A stretch of 23,139 bases of DNA, from contig HF988415.1 of assembly GCA_000431975.1 (NCBI GenBank), positions 1 through 23,139 of the forward strand, in the 5' to 3' direction. The stretch is from Prevotella sp. CAG:924 (GTDB lineage: Bacteria > Bacteroidota > Bacteroidia > Bacteroidales > Bacteroidaceae). The notes beneath the pieces are model-generated. The model was given only the letters and a program-made list of their open reading frames with translations. It was not told where the DNA came from and searched no databases. Positions within the stretch are counted from its first letter, which is position 1. Each line of letters opens with the position of its first letter. Position numbers and translations under genes: made by a program. Positions 1 through 8,229 of this stretch are shown here, piece after piece.

Positions 1-340
1 TAACTCGTCCCAATTTTAACGGGACACTAATGATTTTATATCATTTTATTGACTTATCCGACAATAGTACGAATTCCTTCATACCCTTAATCCGATCCGG
101 GAAGAATAGTCCAACAACCTAATCGCGACAAATACTAAAAAACAAGCCTGCTGCAACTTTTCCAATCATTATCTCGTCTTACCGAAGAATAACCGAAGAA
201 TAACATAAGAAAACAAGCGCCATAAACTATTTCTGGAACAACTGTTGTCCTAATCCTAAATCGGTATGCGCTTCCCTATCCAAGATAACGATCCGCAGAG
301 GGCAGCTTTACCTAAAAAATAAACGAACAAAATAAACAGT
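1..340. other. Noncoding region upstream of the outer-membrane barrel gene
   Basis: No convincing gene is seen here. The region holds a small hairpin at 7-25 (GTCCC/GGGAC arms), an 11-bp tandem repeat at 181-202, and an A-rich stretch immediately before the ATG at 341. I could not identify a clear TAnnTTTG promoter. The window begins inside this region, so part of an upstream gene's 3' end or terminator could be missing. Confidence 0.6.
181..202. repeat. Two head-to-tail copies of an 11-bp repeat
   Basis: ACCGAAGAATA occurs twice without a gap (181-191 and 192-202), followed by AC. The period of 11 bp is about one helical turn. It lies about 140 bp before the start of the outer-membrane barrel gene. 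A direct repeat on one helix face is compatible with a regulator-binding site, but no factor can be named from the sequence. Confidence 0.6.
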
Positions 341-2644
341 ATGAAAAAAAGAACTCTACCATTATATATGGTACTCCCCACCGGACTGCTATTGGCCGGT
401 GTCATCCCGTCAACAGCCTTTACCACAGCCCATGACAGATGGCCGGGCTCACAGAGCGACACCTTACGCAGCGACACTGCAGCCACCGACACATCTCTGT
501 ACAACAAGCAGATGCAGCTCGGCGAAGTGACAGTCAGCGCACAACGGCCACTGGTGACGACTAAGATCGACCGCGTGGCTTACGACATACAGCACGATGA
601 AGAATCGAAGACGAAGAATGTGCTGGAGATGCTCCGTAAGGTACCCTATGTGAGCGTCGACGGTATGGAAAACATCACGATCAAGGGATCGTCCAACTTC
701 AAGATCTACAAGAACGGACATGAAGACCCTGCCTTCTCGGGACAGAGCGTGTCGCAAGTGCTCAAATCCATACCCGCCAACACCATCAAGCGCATTGAGG
801 TGATCACCGATCCCGGAGCACGCGAAGATGCCGAAGGAGCCAAGACGATCCTCAACATCGTCACCATGGACAACTCGGGATTGGTCGGATACACCGCCAC
901 GCTGAATACCGGCATCGACTGGCACGGATCGCATGCCGACGGCGTGAACCTCATTACCCAGATCGGCAAATGGACATGGTCGGTCAACTACACTTTCTTC
1001 CACGACACCCCTCAAAGCAATAAGAATCATTCGGAATCGACGACTTTCTTCCCTTCCACCGGCATCACACAGACGACGAAGCAGAAAGACTATTCGAAGA
1101 ACTCCGGACACTTCTTCGATCTCAGTGCCAGCTATGAGATCGACTCCCTCAATCTGCTCACATTCTCCGGAGGCGGGTGGTATTTCAACAGCAAGAGCCG
1201 CAGCTACATGACCAACATCGAGACGGATGCCGATGGAAACAACCTCTACAGCTACGACCAGTATCAATGGAATCCCGGAAAGAGCCCCGCCTATTACAGA
1301 CTGCACGGCCGCCTCGACTTCCAGCACAAGACCCATCTTGACGGAGAAACGCTCACAGCCTCCTACATGTACAGCGGATCATCTAACAAGACTGACCAGC
1401 AGAACGAGTTCAGTAACATACAGGGTGAGAATGTTCCCGACTATTCCGGCTATTTCTCCCACTCAAAGGAAACGGCTGACGAACACACTTTCCAGCTCGA
1501 CTATGTGCGTCCGCTCTCAAAAGTCTTCAAGATCGAGGCAGGTGGAAAATATATCCTCCGACTCAACAGCAGCAATACCCTGATGAATTATGATGGGACG
1601 ACAACGCTGCAGGATATGACAAGCCGCTTCAAACACAACACACAGGTGGGAGCAGCCTATGCGGAAGCGACTATGAACACCGGCAACTGGTCGGCACAGG
1701 CAGGTGTACGCTATGAGTTCAGTTATCTGTACGGAAAATATCCCGACGGCAGCGCCAAGAGCTTCCACCGCAGCCTCAACGACTGGGTACCCTCTGCCAG
1801 TGTGCAATACAAAATCAACGAAGGCAACACCATGAAGGCCAGCTTCTCCACATCGATCAACCGACCGGGCATCTCCTACCTCAACCCGGCACGTGTGGAA
1901 ACACCGACCAGCATCAGCTACGGTAATGCCCACCTTGTGAGTGCCCGTTTCTATAATGCCGGACTTGAATTCACACACTTCGACAAGAAGCTGATGCTCA
2001 CCTTCTCACCCTCTTACTCTTGGCAGAACAACGACATCGGTAATATCAGGACCGTAGAGAACGACAAGACGGTATCCACATACGCCAATCAGGAAAAGGG
2101 CTGTACGCTGGGCTTCAACCTCTACCTCCGCTACTCGCCCTGGAGCAAGACGACCCTGTCGATGAACGGCAGTGTGTACGACAATATGCTGAAGAACGAC
2201 AACCTGGGACTGGAAAATCAGGCGTGGTACGGATATCTCTTTACCTCCATACAGCAGAAACTTTTCTGGAAGCTCAATCTATACGGAGCCTTCTTTTGCA
2301 GCATGGGACACCCTGTCTCCAACGTGTACGGCTACGGCAGCAACTGGATCAACCATTATCTCTCCCTGAGCCGGACATTCCTCAAAAATGACCGGCTGAG
2401 CGTAAGCATAACCGCCAGCAACCCCTTCGGCAACAAGTGGCATGACTACCAGACCCGTATCTTCCAAGGCGACTACCACAGCCTGCAACACTATTGGATC
2501 AACCAACGCAGCATCTCTATCCGCGCCTCTATCAGGCTCGGATCGCTGAAGGCACGCGTGAAGACCGTCGACCGCTCCATAGAGAACAACGATGTGATCG
2601 GAGGAATGCAACAAGCCGGCGGAAACAAGAACGGACAACAATAA
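341..2644 (+). CDS. TonB-dependent-receptor-like outer-membrane beta-barrel protein (OMP_b-brl_3 type)
   Basis: A 767-residue outer-membrane protein. Residues 1 to about 27 form a signal peptide (MKKR, then a hydrophobic stretch). Residues about 72-176 resemble a TonB-receptor plug, with VAYDIQ, VLEMLRKVPYVSVDG and IKRIEVITDPGAREDAEG. The rest is rich in alternating aromatic/polar strands typical of a barrel, and the C-terminal tail (KARVKTVDRSIENNDV) matches the usual end of this Bacteroidetes family. Many relatives carry an N-terminal carboxypeptidase-regulatory-like domain before the plug; here only a linker of about 40 residues is present, and no TonB box can be assigned. It probably handles uptake or surface binding of an unknown ligand. 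No SusD partner is adjacent. The ATG at 341 follows an A-rich leader and gives the signal peptide. A strong terminator follows the stop codon, so it is probably monocistronic. Confidence 0.85.
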   Translation: MKKRTLPLYMVLPTGLLLAGVIPSTAFTTAHDRWPGSQSDTLRSDTAATDTSLYNKQMQLGEVTVSAQRPLVTTKIDRVAYDIQHDEESKTKNVLEMLRKVPYVSVDGMENITIKGSSNFKIYKNGHEDPAFSGQSVSQVLKSIPANTIKRIEVITDPGAREDAEGAKTILNIVTMDNSGLVGYTATLNTGIDWHGSHADGVNLITQIGKWTWSVNYTFFHDTPQSNKNHSESTTFFPSTGITQTTKQKDYSKNSGHFFDLSASYEIDSLNLLTFSGGGWYFNSKSRSYMTNIETDADGNNLYSYDQYQWNPGKSPAYYRLHGRLDFQHKTHLDGETLTASYMYSGSSNKTDQQNEFSNIQGENVPDYSGYFSHSKETADEHTFQLDYVRPLSKVFKIEAGGKYILRLNSSNTLMNYDGTTTLQDMTSRFKHNTQVGAAYAEATMNTGNWSAQAGVRYEFSYLYGKYPDGSAKSFHRSLNDWVPSASVQYKINEGNTMKASFSTSINRPGISYLNPARVETPTSISYGNAHLVSARFYNAGLEFTHFDKKLMLTFSPSYSWQNNDIGNIRTVENDKTVSTYANQEKGCTLGFNLYLRYSPWSKTTLSMNGSVYDNMLKNDNLGLENQAWYGYLFTSIQQKLFWKLNLYGAFFCSMGHPVSNVYGYGSNWINHYLSLSRTFLKNDRLSVSITASNPFGNKWHDYQTRIFQGDYHSLQHYWINQRSISIRASIRLGSLKARVKTVDRSIENNDVIGGMQQAGGNKNGQQ

Positions 2645-2670
2645 GAGCCATTCTTCTCCCATACCCGAGA

Positions 2671-2710
2671 ACGCATCAAAATCACGATGATGATTTTGAT
2701 GCGTTTTTTT
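2671..2710 (+). terminator. Rho-independent terminator after the outer-membrane barrel gene
   Basis: There is a perfect 14-bp inverted repeat: ACGCATCAAAATCA (2671-2684) pairs with TGATTTTGATGCGT (2691-2704) across a 6-nt loop. A run of seven T follows (2704-2710). It lies 27 bp after the stop codon at 2644. Confidence 0.92.
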
Positions 2711-2720
2711 ATGGTCTTGC

Positions 2721-2751
2721 TTGCTTTTCCCGATATTATTTCCTAACTTTG
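2721..2751 (+). promoter_or_regulatory. Bacteroidetes-type promoter of the GH20 gene
   Basis: TAACTTTG (2744-2751) matches the -7 consensus TAnnTTTG. TTGC (2721-2724) lies exactly 19 nt upstream as the -33 element. The hexosaminidase ATG is at 2779, implying a 5' leader of about 20 nt. Confidence 0.75.
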
Positions 2752-2778
2752 TCCATATTACCATCGTTATCTGAAAAT

Positions 2779-4866
2779 ATGAAAACAACAACCCTTTTCC
2801 CGGCAGCCGTCATGGCAGCCCTCCTGCTCACGACAGCACCGGCAACGGCGCAAGACATCATTCCTAAACCGACGAGCTATCTGCCTGCAGCCGGAGAATT
2901 TGCACTGACCGCCAGCGATGCCGCATACATCAAGGTGGACAAGCAGTACCGCCCTCTCTTCTCCCAGATGCTCAACGAAATCTTTGACACACAAATCCCT
3001 AACGACAAAAATGGCGATGCCAGAATACGCATTGTCCAGACCGGTACGAAGGATGACGGGAAACAAGCTCCCTACGACGTGAAGTTGCAGGGCTATCAGC
3101 TGACCGTCAAGTCCTCGGGCATCACGCTCGAGGCTGCCACACCCATGGGACTGTACTATGGCCTGCAGACCCTGGCCGCACTCATGGACGAGAGCAAGCA
3201 GAACAATAAAGGCACAATAGCCGCAGCCACCATCACCGACACCCCCAACCTTCCTTACCGCGGACTGATGATCGACTGCTCACGCCATTTCTGGACCATC
3301 GACTTCCTGAAAAAGCAGATCGACATGATGAGCCGTCTGAAGCTCGACCGCCTGCACCTGCATCTCACCGATGCGGCCGGCTGGCGCATGGAGATCAAGC
3401 GCTATCCCAAGCTGACGGAGAAGACTGCCTTCCGGACAAAATCCAACTGGCGCGAATGGTGGGAAAGCGGACTGCGCACCTACTGCGACGCCACGACACC
3501 GGGAGCCTATGGAGGGTTCTATACACAGAAGGAGCTGAAAGAGCTCGTCGACTATGCTGCCCGGCATTTCATCACCATCATCCCGGAGATTGAGATGCCC
3601 GGACACAGCGAGGAGGCCACCTATGCCTATCCACAACTCTCCTGTGACGGCAAGACATCGGGCGAGCTGTGTATCGGCAATGAGGAAACCTATAAATTTC
3701 TGACCGACGTCCTAAAAGAGGTGATGAAGGTATTTCCGTCACCCTATATACATGTCGGCGGAGACGAAGCCGGTGGAGACCACTGGAAGAAGTGCCCGCG
3801 CTGCCAGGCCCTAATGAAGGAAAAGGGACTGCAAACGACCCAGCAGCTGCAGGCATACCTGATGCACCGCATCAACCAGTTCCTGGAAAAGAACGGACGC
3901 CATCTCGTCGGATGGGACGAAATGATGGACGGCGGTCTGCCCGAAGGATCCACCGTCATGGCCTGGCGCGGACCAAAACAGGGATGGATGGCCGCAGCCC
4001 AGCAACACCAGACCATTTTCACCCCAGGCGAATATTATCTTGACTACTATCAGGACGCTCCCGGCACACAGCCCATCGCCATGGGTAGTTTCTCACCCCT
4101 TGAGACAACGTATGGCTTCAACCCCGTTCCCGACACGCTCGCCGCTTCTGTCAAACCTTATATAATAGGTGTGCAGGGCAACCTGTGGACCGAACGCGTA
4201 GAGACGCCTGAGCACGCTGAATACATGATCTACCCGCGCATCATGGCCATAGCTGAGACAGGATGGACCGGCGGCAAGAAAGACTATGACGACTTCCACC
4301 GGCGTGCCCTCTCACTGGTGGCACAAATGCAGAAGGAAGGCTACCATCCCTTCGATCTGGCTCACGAGATAGGCGAACGGCCTGAGAGCCGCCAGCTCGT
4401 CGACCATGAAGCCCGCGGCAAGAAAGTGACCTATCTGTCGCCCTATCACGAGGGCTATGCCGGCGTTGGCGACTCCACGCTCACTGACGGACGTCTGGGC
4501 AGCTGGAAGCATGGCTCGCCCGAGTGGCAGGGGTTCATCCGTCGCGGACGCCTCAACGTGGTCGTCGACATGGGTGCGACGACCGATCTGCATGATATCA
4601 GCTGTGAGTTCATGCAGTTCCGTGGTCCGGAGATCTATTTCCCCTCTGCCATTGATATCGCTGTGAGCGATGATGGTGAGCACTTCACCACCATCGACCA
4701 TCACACTTTTGCTGACGATCCGAAAGAATATTTCATCCATACCTATACCTGGAAAGGTGAGGCCCGCGGCCGCTACATCCGCTATCAGGCTGCCGCCCAG
4801 CCACAAGGCGGATGGGTGTTTGCCGATGAGATCATCGTCAACAAGAAGCAGGCCGCCACGGAATAA
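2779..4866 (+). CDS. Secreted beta-N-acetylhexosaminidase, glycoside hydrolase family 20
   Basis: A 695-residue exo-enzyme expected to release terminal beta-linked GlcNAc or GalNAc from glycans by substrate-assisted catalysis. The start at 2779 is preferred because it lies just after a promoter and begins a clear signal peptide (MKTTTLFPAAVMAALLL, cleavage after ATAQ); an in-frame extension upstream would run through the previous gene's terminator. No lipobox Cys is seen, so it is probably periplasmic. Residues about 25-145 are the GH20b N-terminal domain and about 150-490 the catalytic barrel (PYRGLMIDCSRHFW, then HVGGDEAGGDHW). The catalytic Asp-Glu pair of the family is D329-E330. Residues about 545-695 resemble the F5/8 type C (discoidin-like) module common at the end of Bacteroidetes GH20 enzymes. 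It is probably transcribed alone; host glycan or peptidoglycan sugar scavenging is an inferred role. Confidence 0.93.
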   Translation: MKTTTLFPAAVMAALLLTTAPATAQDIIPKPTSYLPAAGEFALTASDAAYIKVDKQYRPLFSQMLNEIFDTQIPNDKNGDARIRIVQTGTKDDGKQAPYDVKLQGYQLTVKSSGITLEAATPMGLYYGLQTLAALMDESKQNNKGTIAAATITDTPNLPYRGLMIDCSRHFWTIDFLKKQIDMMSRLKLDRLHLHLTDAAGWRMEIKRYPKLTEKTAFRTKSNWREWWESGLRTYCDATTPGAYGGFYTQKELKELVDYAARHFITIIPEIEMPGHSEEATYAYPQLSCDGKTSGELCIGNEETYKFLTDVLKEVMKVFPSPYIHVGGDEAGGDHWKKCPRCQALMKEKGLQTTQQLQAYLMHRINQFLEKNGRHLVGWDEMMDGGLPEGSTVMAWRGPKQGWMAAAQQHQTIFTPGEYYLDYYQDAPGTQPIAMGSFSPLETTYGFNPVPDTLAASVKPYIIGVQGNLWTERVETPEHAEYMIYPRIMAIAETGWTGGKKDYDDFHRRALSLVAQMQKEGYHPFDLAHEIGERPESRQLVDHEARGKKVTYLSPYHEGYAGVGDSTLTDGRLGSWKHGSPEWQGFIRRGRLNVVVDMGATTDLHDISCEFMQFRGPEIYFPSAIDIAVSDDGEHFTTIDHHTFADDPKEYFIHTYTWKGEARGRYIRYQAAAQPQGGWVFADEIIVNKKQAATE

Positions 4867-4880
4867 CGACTGGGCAACAT

Positions 4881-4936
4881 CCTCTGCCGGCGCGTCTACA
4901 GACCGGCAGAGGACTGCTCCGTGTCACATGTCACGG
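4881..4936 (+). other. Two hairpins after the GH20 gene
   Basis: CCTCTGCCGG (4881-4890) and CCGGCAGAGG (4903-4912) form a perfect 10-bp inverted repeat. CCGTG (4919-4923) and CACGG (4932-4936) form a second, weaker one. No T-tract follows either, so these are not convincing intrinsic terminators; they may stabilise the mRNA 3' end or act weakly. Confidence 0.5.
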
Positions 4937-5004
4937 ACCAAGTCGCTTCCTCCGGACAAGGCCCCTTACGAAAGCATATAAGAATCACTTTACACTCACA
5001 CATC

Positions 5005-5457
5005 ATGACCGACTATATCACGTCTCACCTCTGGCTCGTATGGACACTGGCCTGCGTATTGGCCCTCATCCTTGAGATGAGCACGGGCACCTTCTATCTG
5101 CTCTGCTTCGCCGTGGGCGCGGCAGTGTCGATCGTGTTCTCACTCCTCGCCGTCCCCCTCTGGCTGCAAGTGCTGATCTTCGCCGTGGCATCCATCGCCA
5201 GCATCCTGCTCGTAAGACCCATGCTCATGAAACGGATCCATCCGGAAAAATATTCACGCATGAGCAATGCCGATGCCCTCATCGGCCGTGAAGGTACTGT
5301 CATTGAGCCGATTACGGCTTCCTCACCCGGCTATGTGAAAATCGACGGCGATGAGTGGAAAGCCATAGGCAAGGACGGGGCGACCTTCCAAAAAGGCGAC
5401 CATGTGACCGTCGTCCACCGCGAGTCGATCATCGTCACAGTAAAACAGGCAGGATAG
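5005..5457 (+). CDS. NfeD-like membrane protein with C-terminal OB fold
   Basis: A 150-residue membrane protein. The start at 5005 begins directly before the first hydrophobic segment; an in-frame upstream ATG at 4921 would add 28 residues read through the hairpin region. Three membrane helices are visible (about residues 8-24, 29-50 and 51-70), ending in a basic stretch (RPMLMKRIHPEKY). A soluble domain of about 65 residues follows (ALIGREGTVIEPI ... DGDEWKA ... GDHVTVV), with the NfeD OB-fold pattern. NfeD proteins characteristically pair with SPFH/stomatin proteins, and the next gene, 92 bp downstream, is one. The pair is thought to organise membrane microdomains or membrane protein quality control. 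This is the short NfeD form, without the N-terminal ClpP-like protease domain. Confidence 0.88.
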   Translation: MTDYITSHLWLVWTLACVLALILEMSTGTFYLLCFAVGAAVSIVFSLLAVPLWLQVLIFAVASIASILLVRPMLMKRIHPEKYSRMSNADALIGREGTVIEPITASSPGYVKIDGDEWKAIGKDGATFQKGDHVTVVHRESIIVTVKQAG

Positions 5458-5549
5458 TCCGTCCCGACAGTAAGCACTATCAGCTGACATGTCAAACGAC
5501 CTGTCTAGTCCTTGCTGATCAACCAACTTATTTTATAACCTGAACCATT

Positions 5550-6500
5550 ATGATTGCAACGTATGTATTGATTGGTATTGTCGTCCTGGCACTGATCTTT
5601 GCCAAGATGGCCTTAGTGATAATCCCACAAAGCGAGACGAAGATCATCGAGCGTCTCGGAAAATACTATGCCACCCTCAAGCCGGGCATCAACATCATCA
5701 TTCCCTTCATCGATCGTGCCAAGACCATCGTCGCACTCAACCGCGGCAGATATGTCTACACCAACACCATCGACCTGCGCGAGCAAGTGTACGACTTCGA
5801 CAAGCAGAACGTGATCACGAAGGACAATATCCAGATGCAGATCAATGCCCTGCTCTACTTCCAGATCGTCGATCCCTTCAAGGCAGCTTACGAGATCAAC
5901 AATCTGCCCAATGCCATTGAGAAGCTGACACAGACCACCCTGCGCAACATCATCGGCGAGATGGAGCTCGACCAGACCCTCACCTCACGCGACACGATCA
6001 ACACCAAGCTCCGCGGCGTGCTCGACGACGCCACCGACAAATGGGGCGTAAAGGTGAACCGTGTGGAGCTGCAGGACATCATCCCGCCTTCAAGCGTACT
6101 CCAGGCCATGGAGAAACAGATGCAGGCCGAGCGCGACAAGCGTGCGACGATCCTTACCAGTGAGGGTAACAAGCAGGCACAGATCCTTCAGTCGGAGGGC
6201 GAGAAGCAGGCCACCATCAACCGCGCGGAGGCTGACAAGCAACAGGCCATCCTCCGGGCCGAGGGCGAGGCTACGGCGAGAATACGCAAGGCAGAGGCTG
6301 AAGCCATAGCGATAGAAAAGATAACGACAGCAGTAGGACAGTCGACCAATCCGGCCAACTATCTGCTGGCACAAAAATATATCCAAATGCTGCAGCAGGT
6401 GGCCCAAGGCGAGAAGACCAAGACCGTCTTCCTGCCTTATGAGGCGTCTAACCTCATGGGCAGCCTCGGCGGCATAAAAGAACTTTTTAAAGGAGAATAA
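5550..6500 (+). CDS. SPFH/stomatin-like membrane protein (paraslipin/QmcA type)
   Basis: A 316-residue protein with one N-terminal membrane anchor (residues about 4-23) and an SPFH domain (about 25-190; IIPQSETKIIERLGKYYATL, NVITKDNIQMQI, ALLYFQI). A long charged coiled coil follows (about 190-265) with repeated Glu/Ala/Lys/Gln heptad-like units such as EGNKQAQILQSEGEKQATI. Family members oligomerise into ring or cage assemblies at membranes and scaffold partner proteins, often with NfeD. The reading frame ends in TAA at 6498-6500 and the next gene's ATG follows immediately, so the two genes are probably translationally coupled. Confidence 0.9.
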   Translation: MIATYVLIGIVVLALIFAKMALVIIPQSETKIIERLGKYYATLKPGINIIIPFIDRAKTIVALNRGRYVYTNTIDLREQVYDFDKQNVITKDNIQMQINALLYFQIVDPFKAAYEINNLPNAIEKLTQTTLRNIIGEMELDQTLTSRDTINTKLRGVLDDATDKWGVKVNRVELQDIIPPSSVLQAMEKQMQAERDKRATILTSEGNKQAQILQSEGEKQATINRAEADKQQAILRAEGEATARIRKAEAEAIAIEKITTAVGQSTNPANYLLAQKYIQMLQQVAQGEKTKTVFLPYEASNLMGSLGGIKELFKGE

Positions 6501-7598
6501 ATGAAGATTTGCATTGTGGCCGGTGCACGGCCTAATTTCATCAAGGTGGCACCGCTCATCCGTGCCATCGACACAGCCCGGGAAGCGGGCCACGACATTG
6601 AGGCGAGCCTCGTCTATACAGGCTCCAAGAACGACATGACAGTAGAGCCCACGCTCTTCGATGACCTCGGCATCCGCAAGCCCGACTGTTATCTGAACGT
6701 GACCTGCGCCAACCTGAACGAGCTGACGGGTCAGGTGATGTCGAAATTTGAGAGCTATCTGCAGCGGAAACCGGCCGACACCGTCGTAGTGGTCGACGAC
6801 CTGGCATCTACGATGGCTGTCGCCATCGTAACGAAGAAGCAGGGAGTAAGACTGGCACATCTTGCCGCCGGCACGCGCTCGTTCGACATCACCATGCCGA
6901 AGGAGATCAACCGGCTGGTGATCGACGGTCTCAGCGACATCCTCTTCACCGCAGGCATCAGCAACAACTCCATCGCCAACCGCGAGGGAGCAGAACTGTC
7001 GAAGGTCTATATGGTGGGCAACATCCTCATTGACAATGTACGTTACCTGCATAACAAGATGCACAGACCCAAGCTTATGGACGAGCTCCAGCTGGAAGAT
7101 GAGGAGTATCTCGTGTTCACGCTCAACCGTAAGGCTCTCATCGCACGCGAGGATAATCTCCGGTTGATGCTTGAGGCGATAGAGAAGCGGGCAGGTGGAA
7201 TGCCGGTCATTGCGCCTCTACGAGGAGCCGCCCGCAAAGCCGTAGAAGCCTGCATAGCGCTCATGGACGATGAGTTCACCAACCTGAAGATCGTTGATCC
7301 GATGGGATACCTTGACTTCAGCTATCTCACCGCCCATGCCCGCGGCATCATCACCGACTCGGGCAACGTGGCAGAGGAAGCAACATTCAACCAGGTGGCC
7401 TGCATCACGCTCAACTCCTACACGGAGCATATAGAGACCGTGAAGGTCGGCACGAACGTCCTCGTCGGCGAGGATCCTATCCGACTGGCAGAGGCCGTCA
7501 CCGACATGGTGGCAGGCCAATGGAAAGACGCCGCCATCCCCGACCGTTGGGATGGCCGGTCCGCCGAGCGCATCGTCCGCATCCTCCTTAACGAATAA
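6501..7598 (+). CDS. wecB: UDP-N-acetylglucosamine 2-epimerase-like protein (WecB family, divergent active site)
   Basis: A 365-residue protein of the non-hydrolysing UDP-GlcNAc 2-epimerase fold. The N-terminal GARPNFIKVAPLIRAI (8-23) is canonical, keeping R10 and K15. Several usually invariant positions differ. The AHVEAG segment reads AHLAAG, so the catalytic Glu is A122. The TxHRREN segment reads TLNRKALIARED, so the usual His is N209. The GDTxST segment reads DDLAST, keeping D100. The RxTTERPE segment reads LNSYTEHIE. Either substrate use has shifted or this is a paralogue with a different reaction; the name is by homology only. The ATG abuts the SPFH stop codon, and AAAGGAG at the end of that gene could serve as a ribosome-binding site. 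A GC-rich hairpin follows. Confidence 0.75.
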   Translation: MKICIVAGARPNFIKVAPLIRAIDTAREAGHDIEASLVYTGSKNDMTVEPTLFDDLGIRKPDCYLNVTCANLNELTGQVMSKFESYLQRKPADTVVVVDDLASTMAVAIVTKKQGVRLAHLAAGTRSFDITMPKEINRLVIDGLSDILFTAGISNNSIANREGAELSKVYMVGNILIDNVRYLHNKMHRPKLMDELQLEDEEYLVFTLNRKALIAREDNLRLMLEAIEKRAGGMPVIAPLRGAARKAVEACIALMDDEFTNLKIVDPMGYLDFSYLTAHARGIITDSGNVAEEATFNQVACITLNSYTEHIETVKVGTNVLVGEDPIRLAEAVTDMVAGQWKDAAIPDRWDGRSAERIVRILLNE

Positions 7599-7613
7599 CT
7601 CATATACTTATCT

Positions 7614-7650
7614 GCCGGGCAGACCGCAAGGACTGCCCGGCTTTCCTTTC
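7614..7650 (+). terminator. GC-rich hairpin with short T-rich tail, directly before the next start codon
   Basis: GCCGGGCAG (7614-7622) and CTGCCCGGC (7633-7641) form a perfect 9-bp stem with a 10-nt loop. They are followed by TTTCCTTTC, which touches the ATG at 7651. It could end the NfeD-SPFH-epimerase transcript, or shape translation of the downstream regulator. The T-run is interrupted, so termination strength is uncertain. Confidence 0.6.
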
Positions 7651-8229
7651 ATGACAGAACTTTATATCAAGAATATGGTCTGCGACCGTTGCCGGATGGC
7701 CGTGGAGCAGACATTACGCCAGGCTGGGCTACACCCCGAATCGGTGGAGCTAGGCATCGCCCGCGTTGCTGAGAGTACCGACATCGTGACAAGGGAAATG
7801 CGCGAGAACATCCTGCGTCCCCGCCTGGAGGCACTCGGATTTGAGCTTCTCGATGACCATCGTCAACAACTCATTGAGTTGATCCGTACGAAAATCATCG
7901 CATTCGTACATTATAAGGACACTACCAAGGCTCCGTCAACGCTGTCAGCTTATCTGCAGGAGCAGCTTCATCAAGATTATTCCACCCTCTCAAAGCTGTT
8001 CTCAGAAGTGACATCGACCACTATCGAACGATACTTCATACAGCAACGTATCGAGCGGGCCAAGGAACTGATCACTTATGATGAGCTCTCCATCAAGGAG
8101 ATCGCCGCCCTGCTCGGATATTCCAGCACGGCCTACCTTTCCTCACAGTTCAAGACCATCACGGGAATGACTCCCACACAATTCAAGCGGCTGCAGAGCA
8201 AAGGGCGCATCGGACTGGACAAGATCTAA
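7651..8229 (+). CDS. Small AraC-type regulator with N-terminal HMA-like domain
   Basis: A 192-residue protein. The start at 7651 is chosen because it begins the ferredoxin-like domain; an upstream in-frame start would overlap the previous gene and read through its hairpin. Residues 1 to about 70 (MTELYIKNMVCDRCRMAVEQ...) resemble a heavy-metal-associated domain, with M9-x-C11-x-x-C14 as possible metal ligands. Residues about 85-185 form an AraC-type DNA-binding domain with the characteristic second helix-turn-helix (LSIKEIAALLGYSSTAYLSSQF ... GMTPTQFKR). The architecture suggests a metal- or thiol-responsive transcription factor, but no metal transporter lies in this window, so the ligand is unknown. 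It probably lies beyond the preceding operon, with partial read-through from it. Confidence 0.82.
   Translation: MTELYIKNMVCDRCRMAVEQTLRQAGLHPESVELGIARVAESTDIVTREMRENILRPRLEALGFELLDDHRQQLIELIRTKIIAFVHYKDTTKAPSTLSAYLQEQLHQDYSTLSKLFSEVTSTTIERYFIQQRIERAKELITYDELSIKEIAALLGYSSTAYLSSQFKTITGMTPTQFKRLQSKGRIGLDKI

Noticed and set aside
464..1336. Long antisense open frame within the outer-membrane barrel gene
   Set aside because: It lies wholly opposite a well-supported gene, has no recognisable motifs, and reflects codon bias of the plus-strand gene.
2494..2778. In-frame N-terminal extension of the GH20 enzyme
   Set aside because: It would read through the upstream gene's end and terminator and precede the promoter. 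The internal ATG at 2779 starts a clear signal peptide.
4919..4936. Terminator after the GH20 gene
   Set aside because: The inverted repeats at 4881-4912 and 4919-4936 lack a following T-run, so I list them only as hairpins.
6090..7064. 324-codon antisense open frame across SPFH and epimerase genes
   Set aside because: It spans two well-supported genes on the other strand, including their junction, and its sequence (Val/His/Leu-rich) has no family resemblance.
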